Assembly: GCA_016868355.1 (NCBI GenBank)
Contig: VGHB01000004.1
Location: 1-64,000, forward strand
Direction: 5' to 3'
DNA length: 64,000 nt
Source: Betaproteobacteria bacterium
Lineage (GTDB): Bacteria > Pseudomonadota > Gammaproteobacteria > Burkholderiales > Burkholderiaceae_C
The notes beneath the pieces are model-generated. The model saw nothing but the letters and a program-made list of their open reading frames with translations, searched no databases and was not told the DNA's origin. The translations under genes were made by a program, and so were the position numbers. Shown here one piece after another: positions 1 through 7,386 of this stretch (positions are counted from its first letter, which is position 1; each line of letters begins with the position of its first letter).

Positions 1-2235
1 AAGGCTTGCTGCAACCCTTGATGCAAATGAGTCCCCCATGCAAGTCAACACAGGCAAACCGACCAACAACGCATCACTCGCTGTCGTGTGTGCATTGCAG
101 GGAAGCGTATCCAAAAAGAGATCAGCAGCGCGTTGCCTCGCTAGGTGCTCCGTTGCAGAAGTCCTCTTTGCAAAAACAATACGCTCTGGAGCTACTCCCC
201 GTTTTATAGCTTCAGTGCGCAAATTCTTTTCTACTAACTCGTTATCCTTAAGCAGCCATATAACGCTGCCTGGAACTTGCTTGAGTAGCCGCATCCAGAC
301 GTCGAAAACTTCGGGTGTGATCTTGTAGTTGTTGTTGAAGCAGCAGAATACAAACCCATCCCGCGGAAGTCCATGCTTTGCTCGGCTCACACGTTTCTTG
401 GGGACTTCCTTTGTGTCGTCATTTACTTGGTAGCTGTAAGGAAGGTAGATCACTTTTTCCGTGTAAAACTTCCTCAGGTGGGGCGGAATAAGTGTGCGAT
501 CGGCTATCACGTAGTCCATAGAGGAGCAGCCGGTAGTTCCAGGAAATCCCAGATAGCTGATTTGAATTGGCGCTGGGCGCAACTGAAAAATACCAATTCG
601 ATGGTCTAACGTATACCCCTTTAAGTCTACTGCGATATCAATTTCCAATTCCCTTGCTTTTTTGACCACACTCATGTCGTCCATGGCCCGGATATCAATC
701 CAATGGTCGAATGATTTATGTAGCCTCTGAAACATTTCGTCTTTTCTGTCCGGGCCAAATGAAAAAGCGTATATTTCAAACCGCTCTTTGTCATGCAGCT
801 CAAACATTCGCGCCGCCAGCAGAGCAGTTGCGTGAAAGTAGAAATCTGCAGAGAAGTACCCAATTTTAATTCTCTTGTGAATCGGCGGTTTTGGTGGTGA
901 CTCGACCTTGATCAAAGGTTTTTCTAGTCTCCTTGCCCATCTCCGCGCGATCTTATGGTGAAGGCTCGCATCTTTCGAGAACGCGACATAGCGGAATGGG
1001 TCGCATGCTGCGCCGCCTTTGTGCTTAGACACGAGCGTGTTCACCCTTTCAGTGGCGTCGGACCAGTCACAGATGTAGAATTGCATGAACGCCATTCTGG
1101 CTCTGACATTTGGGTAATCGGGGTCTAAGCGCATTACCTCCTTGCAGCATCGGACAGCGTCTTCATGCTTCTGAAGAATCTCATATGAACCCGCCATGTT
1201 TGACCAGGCTTCAACTTGCTTTGGATTTTGCTCGACTGCCTTTTCAAATGCATCAATTGCTGCAACGTGGTGCTTGATGCCGGCGAGAGCAACACCCAGT
1301 ACATTCATTACTTTTGGGTGATTGGGGTTTATTTGAATTACGTTGTTACAGGCTTCTATTGCTTGAAGAAATTGACCGTTCAGGTTATATAGCACTGCTT
1401 TATTAAAGAATGCCTCAAAAAACTTGGGGTTACATGCCACCGCGGCATCATAGAGTTCCTGCGCCTCTTCTTGCATATGTTTTGCTGTATATGCATTGCC
1501 GCAGTTGCTATAGGTTGCTGCATGGTAGGGTAAGCAAGATGATGACTGCCCATATGCCTCGATTGCCTCGTCCCAGAGTTTCTGCTCAAGCAGTGCATTC
1601 CCCAGATTAAACCAGGCTAGGCCATAATTGGGTTGCAACGCCAAGGCTCTGCGGAATGCAAACACGGCCTCTGATGTTCGCTTCTGATTGCACAAGGCAT
1701 TTCCGAGTCCATAGAAAGCTTCGGCGTTATCTGGGTATAACTGAATAAGCTCCTGGAAAACTTCCTCCGCAGCAGTGTGTTTCCCGATCTTGTCCAAGGC
1801 CAGCGCGCGGTTTTGAATAGGGTCACCGAACCGCGGGTCAATTTGACTTGACTTTGTATAAGCCGCTATCGCCTCTTCGAGACGGCTCATGCCATCCAGC
1901 GCTACTCCCAAGTTGTTTAGGGCAACAGCGTCGTTGGGGTAAACCGCCAGAATCTTCTCAGTCACCTGCACGCAGTCTTCAAACTCGGACTGCATCAGGT
2001 GCGCTTGTGCCAAGACGTGCAGGGCCTCAAAGTGTGCGGGGCTGGCAATTAGGGCCCGGTGGCACAGTTCAATGCACACTCCAAGGGAGGCGGCCTCGAG
2101 ATTGCGTAAGGCAGCGACCACCAAGGTGTCTACCTCCTGGCTCTGCGTGAGCGTGTAGCCCACGAGCGAGCGGCGGTCCGACTGGGGAACCGCGGTGAAA
2201 GCTTGAGCAGGTTGGTCGTGCGTTATGGATGGCAT
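1..2235 (-). CDS. SPINDLY/OGT-like TPR glycosyltransferase (GT41), 3' end outside window
   Basis: An open frame runs from an ATG at 2235 to base 1 without a stop, giving 745 residues of a truncated gene. The N-terminal half is a chain of tetratricopeptide repeats with motifs such as AEAFYGLGNALCNQ and PNYGLAWFNLGNALLEQ. The second half carries GT41 catalytic motifs: GYFSADFYFHAT, QISYLGFPGTTG, FNNNYKITPEVFDVW and the nucleotide-sugar loop PCNAHTTASDALLVG. The family transfers a sugar, often GlcNAc, to Ser/Thr of proteins in the cytoplasm. The start overlaps the stop of the upstream GT2 gene by 13 bp in another frame, so translation is probably coupled. Two genes upstream lies a flagellin, so flagellin is the likely acceptor; this is inference. 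The coding part below about 1.6 kb is visibly less GC-rich than its neighbours, with ATA, TTA and AAA codons, which suggests transfer. Confidence 0.9.
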   Translation of the reverse strand, partial: MPSITHDQPAQAFTAVPQSDRRSLVGYTLTQSQEVDTLVVAALRNLEAASLGVCIELCHRALIASPAHFEALHVLAQAHLMQSEFEDCVQVTEKILAVYPNDAVALNNLGVALDGMSRLEEAIAAYTKSSQIDPRFGDPIQNRALALDKIGKHTAAEEVFQELIQLYPDNAEAFYGLGNALCNQKRTSEAVFAFRRALALQPNYGLAWFNLGNALLEQKLWDEAIEAYGQSSSCLPYHAATYSNCGNAYTAKHMQEEAQELYDAAVACNPKFFEAFFNKAVLYNLNGQFLQAIEACNNVIQINPNHPKVMNVLGVALAGIKHHVAAIDAFEKAVEQNPKQVEAWSNMAGSYEILQKHEDAVRCCKEVMRLDPDYPNVRARMAFMQFYICDWSDATERVNTLVSKHKGGAACDPFRYVAFSKDASLHHKIARRWARRLEKPLIKVESPPKPPIHKRIKIGYFSADFYFHATALLAARMFELHDKERFEIYAFSFGPDRKDEMFQRLHKSFDHWIDIRAMDDMSVVKKARELEIDIAVDLKGYTLDHRIGIFQLRPAPIQISYLGFPGTTGCSSMDYVIADRTLIPPHLRKFYTEKVIYLPYSYQVNDDTKEVPKKRVSRAKHGLPRDGFVFCCFNNNYKITPEVFDVWMRLLKQVPGSVIWLLKDNELVEKNLRTEAIKRGVAPERIVFAKRTSATEHLARQRAADLFLDTLPCNAHTTASDALLVGLPVLTCMGDSFASRVAASL

Positions 2236-3305
2236 GTCCGTGGGTCCGAATTGTGTGTGGCTTGGGTGCTGGCGGAGAGTTGCCGGAACGCTGCTGCCCT
2301 TTCGCCCTGGCCGCAGTGCTCATAGATGACGGCTAAGTTGTGTGCGGCCAAGAAGCTCCCACGGCCGACCACGCGCGATTCCGCATGGGGTTGTTCTCCG
2401 ATTTCAAGGCAGCGTAGCCAGGAGGCCTCTGCAGCAGGTAACCACGTATCCAGAGCTCGGCCGGGGTCTTGAGTGGCTGCAGTTAGGCACAGGTCACCAA
2501 ATGTGAAGTGGATGTCAGCTGAATCTGGCCAGGATTGAAGTGCCTTGAGTCCTTCAGCCAGTGCATCTTCCATCCGTCCTGCCTGGCTCATTGCAAACAG
2601 ATAGCGGGTGTGCAGAGACATGGCGAAGGGCGCTTGATTGGAAGCCAACTGCTGCGCTCGCTCGTAATGGGTGCAGGCCTTGGCCCAGTCTTGGGCAATC
2701 TCGGCTTGAACAGCCACTTGAAAGTGCAAGTAGGCGTTATGCGGGTCTTCGGCAAGTGACTGCATCAGCAGCGCGGTGTTGCGCGCGTTCTTGTCACGGG
2801 CGCGTTCTTTCTGATACCCGTCGTGGAACACCGTGAAATGGAGCTGTTGGTCTGCCCCTACGGTGATGGGCTGCTCGTGAATACGCCCGCGGTAGCGCGC
2901 ACCTCGGGGCAATAAGCGTGGGATCCAAGCTTCGGCAGCTTCTTGCCGGTTGCCAATTTCAAAGTCACTGCGGATACAAATCGCCCCGGCGTTTATTGAG
3001 GAAACCGTGTGGTTCAGAAGCGCTTCACGGCTTGCGCCTGGGGCGACCCACTCATCGGCATCCAGCACCAAACTCCAATCGGCATTCGCCAGGCTCAATG
3101 CTTGGTTCCTGGCGTCATCGAATCGGCCGTTCCAAGGCCATTGGCGAACTTCTGCGCCAGCAGACCGGGCTAGATGGGGGGTGTCGTCTTGGGAGCCTGT
3201 ATCCAAAACCAGCATGCGGTCGACGAACGGCGCGGCGCTTTCAAGGCAGCGCTGGATGCAGCGTGCTTCGTCTCGCGCGATGACAACGAGGCAGATGTCG
3301 CTCAT
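2223..3305 (-). CDS. Family 2 glycosyltransferase with C-terminal TPR-like helices
   Basis: This 360-residue protein begins with a GT-A fold: VVIARDEARCIQRCLES binds the nucleotide, LDTGSQDDT follows, and VLDADEWV is the DxD-like metal and sugar-nucleotide site near residue 80. Residues about 170-345 are helical and TPR-like (AYLHFQVAVQAEIAQDWA). Cytoplasmic glycosyltransferases of this build often extend glycans on proteins or lipids. It sits directly downstream of fliC and overlaps the GT41 gene by 13 bp, so fliC, GT2 and GT41 may be one transcript. A role in building or extending the flagellin glycan is inferred from position only. Donor and acceptor sugars cannot be read from the sequence. 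Confidence 0.88.
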   Translation of the reverse strand: MSDICLVVIARDEARCIQRCLESAAPFVDRMLVLDTGSQDDTPHLARSAGAEVRQWPWNGRFDDARNQALSLANADWSLVLDADEWVAPGASREALLNHTVSSINAGAICIRSDFEIGNRQEAAEAWIPRLLPRGARYRGRIHEQPITVGADQQLHFTVFHDGYQKERARDKNARNTALLMQSLAEDPHNAYLHFQVAVQAEIAQDWAKACTHYERAQQLASNQAPFAMSLHTRYLFAMSQAGRMEDALAEGLKALQSWPDSADIHFTFGDLCLTAATQDPGRALDTWLPAAEASWLRCLEIGEQPHAESRVVGRGSFLAAHNLAVIYEHCGQGERAAAFRQLSASTQATHNSDPRTCHP

Positions 3306-3341
3306 GGCGCTGGCTCGCTGTTAGTGTGGGGTTGCGGTTGG

Positions 3342-3369
3342 GCTTGGCCTAGGACTGGGATGGCCAAGC
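3342..3369 (-). other. RNA hairpin between fliC and the glycosyltransferase genes
   Basis: Arms GCTTGGCC and GGCCAAGC are separated by 12 nt, so an 8-bp stem can form just after the fliC stop. No run of T follows on the minus strand, so it is not a standard terminator. It may stabilise the abundant flagellin mRNA or attenuate read-through into the two glycosyltransferase genes. Confidence 0.5.
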
Positions 3370-3374
3370 GGCGC

Positions 3375-4187
3375 TTAGCCCTGCAGCAGCTTCAATACGG
3401 TCTGCGGCTGCGAGTTCGCCTGTGCCAGAACGGCCATGCTGGCCTGCTGGATGATTTGTGTCCGCGCCAGTTCTGCAGTGGCCTGCGCGTAGTCGGTGTC
3501 CAAAATGCGGCTGCGCGACTCAGCTAGGTTTTGCGTGATGTTGGTCAGGTTATCGGCGGCGCTGGTCAAGCGGCTGACCGTGGCGCCAAGCATGGCGCGT
3601 GCTGAGTTGATGGTGTTCAGGCCGGTATCAAGCTGACCCATGGCGGCTGAAGCGTTTGCCAGGGTTGTGATGCTAGCCGCGGTGTAGCCGCCGTCCAGGC
3701 CCGCGGAAGTGACCGTCACGGTTTGAGTGCCACTGTCGGTACCGACCTGGATAGCGAATGTCTGAGAAGCCGTGCTTAAAATCGACATCCCGTTCCAGCG
3801 AGTGTCCCGAATGGTGCTGGCGATCTGGGATTGGAGTTGCGTGAACTCCGTGTTTAGGAAGTCGCGCTGCGAATTCGAAATGGTGCCGGTGTTGGCCTGA
3901 ACGGCGAGTTCTCGCATGCGTTGCATCATGTTCGAGATCTCGATCATGGCACCTTCGGCCGTCTGTGCCAGCGAAATGCCGTCATTGGCATTTTTAACCG
4001 CCATGCCCATGCCCCGAATCTGGGAAGTCATATTTTCTGTCACAGCCAAACCGGCTGCATTGTCTTTGGCGCTGTTGATTTGCTTGCCGGTAGACAACCG
4101 TTCCATGGCATTAGCCATTTGGCGGGTGTTCACCTTGATTGCGTTCTGAACAGTCAGCGACTGGACGTTGGTGTTGATGACGGGCAT
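3375..4187 (-). CDS. fliC: Flagellin FliC (short form)
   Basis: A 270-residue flagellin. The N-terminal D0/D1 region has the family motifs INTNVQSL, RLSTGKQINSAKDNAAGLA, NANDGISLAQTAEGA and RMRELAVQANTGT. The C-terminal helix ends in ASMAVLAQANSQPQTVLKLL. Only about 60 residues separate the conserved N and C regions, so the filament surface D2/D3 domains are nearly absent and this is close to a minimal flagellin. AGAGGA lies about 8 nt before the ATG. A sigma-54-type promoter is seen at 4274-4289, leaving a leader of about 75 nt. Downstream are GT2 and GT41 genes. Ser and Thr residues in the short central part (about 130-185) are plausible glycosylation sites; this is inference. Confidence 0.97.
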   Translation of the reverse strand: MPVINTNVQSLTVQNAIKVNTRQMANAMERLSTGKQINSAKDNAAGLAVTENMTSQIRGMGMAVKNANDGISLAQTAEGAMIEISNMMQRMRELAVQANTGTISNSQRDFLNTEFTQLQSQIASTIRDTRWNGMSILSTASQTFAIQVGTDSGTQTVTVTSAGLDGGYTAASITTLANASAAMGQLDTGLNTINSARAMLGATVSRLTSAADNLTNITQNLAESRSRILDTDYAQATAELARTQIIQQASMAVLAQANSQPQTVLKLLQG

Positions 4188-4273
4188 GTCGGTTTCCTCT
4201 TGGAGTGGCAGCTCACACCAGGGATGAGAGCTGCTGCGGTTCCTGTTGTATCGACCTATTACGGCTGTAGCGT

Positions 4274-4289
4274 TGCAATGTTTGTGCCA
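4274..4289 (-). promoter_or_regulatory. Sigma-54 (RpoN) promoter of fliC
   Basis: Read on the minus strand the site is TGGCACAAACATTGCA. The -24 GG and -12 GC have the canonical 12-nt offset, and it matches the TGGCAC-N5-TTGCA consensus fully. It lies about 87 bp upstream of the fliC ATG. The family rule is that this promoter type needs an AAA+ activator such as FlrC or FleR, whose binding site was not identified. Confidence 0.75.
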
Positions 4290-4368
4290 GGTGAGTTTTT
4301 AAGGCGTTGGGTTGGGGCGGCTAGCCTTCAAGAGCATTCAGCGGCAACAAAGCACCCTGTTCGCCGGG

Positions 4369-4385
4369 GCTTGCCGGTGGCAAGC
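4369..4385 (-). other. Short hairpin downstream of the TPR gene
   Basis: GCTTGCC-ACC-GGCAAGC forms a 7-bp stem with a 3-nt loop, about 20 nt after the stop of the small TPR gene. No T-run follows, so termination is uncertain; it may be a 3' mRNA stabiliser. Confidence 0.35.
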
Positions 4386-4403
4386 GTTTGCCGCAAAGGC
4401 GGA

Positions 4404-4856
4404 TCACAGCTCAGGCTTGATCATCAGGGTCAGCTCGGCCTGTAACTCCGCGGAGTTTGGATACCGGAACAGCCCGTCCTCCAGAATGGATGCAGCTGCG
4501 TTGTCGTCACCCAAGCAGCGCTGGCAACGGGCCAACAACCAGTAGGTGGTAGCCGGCGTTTGCTCGCCCTGTACGCCCTGTAATTCGCTCAGCAGTTCAT
4601 AAGACTCGTCCCAATCGCCACGAGACATTGCCAGCAGAGCGCAAATGCCCAGCATGTCTTCGCTCTTCGGATGCAGGCTCAAGCCTGCGTCGCCCAGCGC
4701 TTGGGCCAAATCCAGCTGCTCTTGTTGCAGCAGCTTTTGGATGTCTAGGCGAATCTCGGCCGGTGTGCTGCGCTCAGCCAGGGTTTTCACAGACGGCGGA
4801 ATTTGCATGGCACGGGCTTGACGGCCGGTGACAACGGTTTGGGTTTGTGCTCGCAT
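4404..4856 (-). CDS. Small TPR-like protein of the flagellin locus
   Basis: A protein of 150 residues starting at the ATG at 4856. An AAAGGA box 7 nt upstream decides this start over a longer in-frame reading to 4925. No signal peptide or membrane segment is seen. From about residue 35 to the end it is helical with TPR-like units (TYWLLARCQRCLGDDNAAASILEDGL), and an early stretch LQQEQLDLAQALGDAG fits a helical pair. It lies between the two flagellin genes and behind its own sigma-54-type promoter. TPR proteins in such places can act as export chaperones or secretion-coupled scaffolds, but no flagellar chaperone family is recognised here, so function is unknown. Confidence 0.75.
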   Translation of the reverse strand: MRAQTQTVVTGRQARAMQIPPSVKTLAERSTPAEIRLDIQKLLQQEQLDLAQALGDAGLSLHPKSEDMLGICALLAMSRGDWDESYELLSELQGVQGEQTPATTYWLLARCQRCLGDDNAAASILEDGLFRYPNSAELQAELTLMIKPEL

Positions 4857-4918
4857 GTGGGTTCCTTTGCAGTCAGTTGACAGTCCCGGCGAATTTTGGG
4901 CCGGGTTGAGGCCAATAC

Positions 4919-4934
4919 TGCACAACTCGTGCCA
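4919..4934 (-). promoter_or_regulatory. Sigma-54-type promoter of the small TPR gene
   Basis: Minus-strand reading TGGCACGAGTTGTGCA. The -24 element TGGCACG is perfect and the -12 element is GTGCA instead of TTGCA, with correct spacing. It is 63 bp upstream of the ATG at 4856 and just after the terminator of the preceding gene. Confidence 0.6.
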
Positions 4935-4955
4935 GCCTTAATGGGGCAGCTGAAT

Positions 4956-4981
4956 TGAAAAAGCCGGCTCGAGGCCGGCTT
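4956..4981 (-). terminator. Intrinsic terminator of the adhesin-E-like gene
   Basis: AAGCCGGC and GCCGGCTT form an 8-bp GC-rich stem with a 5-nt loop. On the minus strand the stem is followed by TTTTTCAATT. It lies about 60 bp beyond the stop at 5042. Confidence 0.75.
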
Positions 4982-5041
4982 CTCAGTCGCAGTGCGCGCG
5001 GCAAGACCGCGGGCGCTAGGGGGAGGGGAGGGTGCCCGGCG

Positions 5042-5467
5042 TTACCGTCGCCCGCAGGCACCCTTCCAAAACAACTCGCCCGGGGAGTCCGTCTGTACCG
5101 GGTAAGGGCCTTGAGGGCCGCCATCGGTCTGGAAAACCGGCTCACCCTGACCCATGCGCCTGTTATACCAAGTGTCTTGGAGCACGGTCAGCGTCTTTTG
5201 GCTGCAGTCCAACTCCAACAGGGCCTTCTTCGAAAAGTATTGCCGCCCGCGTGCGGTGGCGTTGGCTTCCTTGAGATCGGTGATGGTGAAGATCTGAATG
5301 CGGCTGCCCGACGTCCGTGCGGTGGTGGGGTCGATGTACAGCGTACGGCCTTCGTACACGCCCACCCGTTCCCAGGGGCCGAGGGTAGCGTTGGTTTGGG
5401 CCTGGCTGGGCCCAACGAAGCTGGCTATCAACAGAGCCGCGGCTGGCGCCAGAGTCTTCATCAGCAT
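5042..5467 (-). CDS. Secreted surface-adhesin-E-like protein
   Basis: 141 residues beginning with a signal peptide (LAPAAALLIASFVGPSQAQ, cleavage after AQA near residue 24). The mature part shows the pattern of the surface-adhesin protein E superfamily: a Trp near the start (GPWERVG), LYIDPTT, a central IFTITDL, a Cys in LELDCSQ, and a C-terminal PGELFWKGAC. The two Cys could form a disulfide. The product would be periplasmic or surface-exposed. GGAGG precedes the first ATG closely, with a second ATG 6 nt further in. It has its own terminator and a possible sigma-54 promoter, and lies among flagellar genes, so expression with motility is likely. The precise role is unknown. Confidence 0.75.
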   Translation of the reverse strand: MLMKTLAPAAALLIASFVGPSQAQTNATLGPWERVGVYEGRTLYIDPTTARTSGSRIQIFTITDLKEANATARGRQYFSKKALLELDCSQKTLTVLQDTWYNRRMGQGEPVFQTDGGPQGPYPVQTDSPGELFWKGACGRR

Positions 5468-5514
5468 GCTGCCTCCGTTCTGATACAGGTGCCCATCGAG
5501 CAGGAACTAGGGCA

Positions 5515-5530
5515 TGCACAGGATGTGCCG
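5515..5530 (-). promoter_or_regulatory. Possible sigma-54 promoter of the adhesin-E-like gene
   Basis: Minus-strand reading CGGCACATCCTGTGCA. GG and GC have the canonical offset; the first base and the -12 T differ from consensus. The -12 GTGCA is the same as that of the TPR gene promoter. It is about 50 bp upstream of the start at 5467. Confidence 0.45.
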
Positions 5531-5545
5531 GCAATAAATTGCCGG
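5528..5545. promoter_or_regulatory. Near-perfect palindrome upstream of the adhesin-E-like gene
   Basis: CCGGCAAT-AA-ATTGCCGG is an 18-bp inverted repeat partly overlapping the -24 side of the candidate sigma-54 promoter. It could be an operator. No regulator is encoded nearby. Confidence 0.35.
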
Positions 5546-5676
5546 TGGTGGCGATGCTGCCCAACGCTCTAACGCACTGTATCCCGAACAGCGAGGTGCC
5601 GCCGTGGGTGGCTGGTTGCGGCAGCGGCGCTGTGAGTGGATACGGCCTATAAGCCGTCGAGGCCGGGTCTATGCCC

Positions 5677-7134
5677 TTAAAACAGCCCTTCGTTGGCCTG
5701 GATCATCTTCAGCGACGTTTTGTCTAGGTCATGGGCCTGCCTCAGTACAAGCAAGACTGCTGTTTCGAGGGTTTGACCCTTGATAAGTTCACCCGCCGCT
5801 AGGCTGTAGTCGGCCTGAACTGCCGTACTGCGTGAGGATGCCAAGTTGGCTGAGTGCACCGCTAATTGATCGGCGGCATGGGTCAGGCGATGCAGTGATG
5901 CACCCAGCGAAGCACGAGCAGCCAACACCTGTGCGATCTCGCGGTCGACCTGTGCCAAGGCCTTAACAGCGCCGGGCGCTGACGCGATGTCGGTGGTGTT
6001 CAGCGTCGGATTGATCTGCGGTGGAGCGACGATGTTATCGATGAACAGTCGCGCACCCGCCGCAGTGCCACCTGTGGCGTCGAAGGTACCCGCGATAAAG
6101 ACAAACTTGTAATTGCCATCGACCGGTACGCTGGTCGTTACCGTGGCCCAGTTGGTGGTCATGGCACCACTTGCACCGGTGGCGTCAAGCAGTTTCACGG
6201 TTGAGCCGTTGCCAACATTCAATAAGTATGCATAAACGTCATAGGCATCTGCACCGCCTTGTGCCTTCCAGTCGAAGGAAACGCTGTCGCCGGCCTTCAT
6301 CGGGACCGCGGTGTTGCTGATGAGCGAGGGGCCATGCACGATGCCGTATCCCGTCACTGAGATACCCGTTGATTGCATCTGCAGGCTTTTCGCGCCGCCC
6401 GCTGGGTTTGAACCGGCCCCGGTATTGGCTACGACCGTGGTGGAAAACTGCCCGCTGGACATGGCGACCGCATCACCGCCACTGGGGCCTGGCTTGGTGG
6501 TGTCCACCGGTGTCGGCCACCCGCCGATTTGATCAATGCCATCGAGCCTGACCCGGGAGTTATTCACCGTCCAGCCGTTTACCGAGGTGGCTCCAACGGT
6601 GGCGCTTTCGAAGTCTCCGTTAGGAAAGCCTACTTGGCTTCCATCCGCATACACCTGCGGGATCTTGATGGGAACGGTTTGGTTCGCATCCGCACCCGCT
6701 TGCACATCAAAAGTGGTCGGTGAAAGCTCACGCAGCAGGCGGTAGCCGTTCCACTTGGTCGTTTGAATCGCTGCCAGAACTTCCGACTGGCGCTCTTGAT
6801 ACTCTGCGCCCAGGTGACCCCGCTGCGTGTCATTGAGCGTACCGGTGGCCGCTTGCACCGCCAATTCCCGCATCCGTTGCAGCGACTGACCGATGGAGTC
6901 CAGTGCAGCCTCAGCCGTTTGGATCAGCGACAGCCCATCGTGGATATTGGAAACTGCCGTCATTACACCCTGGTACTGGGAAGTCATTACACGTCCCAGG
7001 TCTAGACGGGCCGCGTCATCGGCAGCCGAGTTCACGCGCTGACCGGAGGCCAAGACTTCTACAGTTCTGCCAATGGCGCGTTGGTTGGTGCGCAGGGTTT
7101 CCAGCGCCCGTAGGGCAGTGGGGTTAACTTGCAT
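5677..7134 (-). CDS. Divergent flagellin with inserted jelly-roll-like central domain
   Basis: 485 residues. Residues 1-145 match flagellin D0/D1 (LASGQRVNSAADDAARLDLG, NIHDGLSLIQTAEAALDS, RMRELAVQAATGTLNDTQRG, KWNGYRLL). Residues about 385-485 are the C-terminal flagellin helices but end in an unusual LKMIQANEGLF. Residues about 170-371 are unlike flagellin: they start with PNGDFESATVG and VNGWTVN, contain VPMKAGDSVSFDWKAQGG and end with GARLFIDNIVA, the layout of secreted carbohydrate-binding or choice-of-anchor-type beta-sandwich domains. This domain should project from the filament surface. The N terminus MQVNPTAL replaces the usual INTNV. It may be an alternative or minor filament subunit. 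No sigma-54 site was found in the 252-bp leader region upstream. Confidence 0.88.
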   Translation of the reverse strand: MQVNPTALRALETLRTNQRAIGRTVEVLASGQRVNSAADDAARLDLGRVMTSQYQGVMTAVSNIHDGLSLIQTAEAALDSIGQSLQRMRELAVQAATGTLNDTQRGHLGAEYQERQSEVLAAIQTTKWNGYRLLRELSPTTFDVQAGADANQTVPIKIPQVYADGSQVGFPNGDFESATVGATSVNGWTVNNSRVRLDGIDQIGGWPTPVDTTKPGPSGGDAVAMSSGQFSTTVVANTGAGSNPAGGAKSLQMQSTGISVTGYGIVHGPSLISNTAVPMKAGDSVSFDWKAQGGADAYDVYAYLLNVGNGSTVKLLDATGASGAMTTNWATVTTSVPVDGNYKFVFIAGTFDATGGTAAGARLFIDNIVAPPQINPTLNTTDIASAPGAVKALAQVDREIAQVLAARASLGASLHRLTHAADQLAVHSANLASSRSTAVQADYSLAAGELIKGQTLETAVLLVLRQAHDLDKTSLKMIQANEGLF

Positions 7135-7386
7135 GATCTACACCTGTGGGTCTGCGAGCGAACCCTAGGTACGAGCAAAAACCAGACCACGGTTTCGGGG
7201 ACGGTTCGGCGTCAAATCGGGATCAAATTGCGTACCATCTTGCTTGGCTGCACTGGGGTGGCAAGGTATTGCCGCCTGGCCGATTGGCGGCAGCCAGCCG
7301 CTTTCCGAGGTAAGCATGGTTTGCGCTGCTTCACTTCAACAGAGCCGAGTTTCCCCCGCAGGGCCAGGCGGGTAAGCGCAGGTGAC

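Noticed and set aside
7135-7386. Sigma-54 promoter for the second flagellin (GCAAGGTATTGCC near 7262)
   Set aside because: The spacing of the GC and GG elements is one base short and the -24 box is poor. No convincing sigma-28 site was found either.
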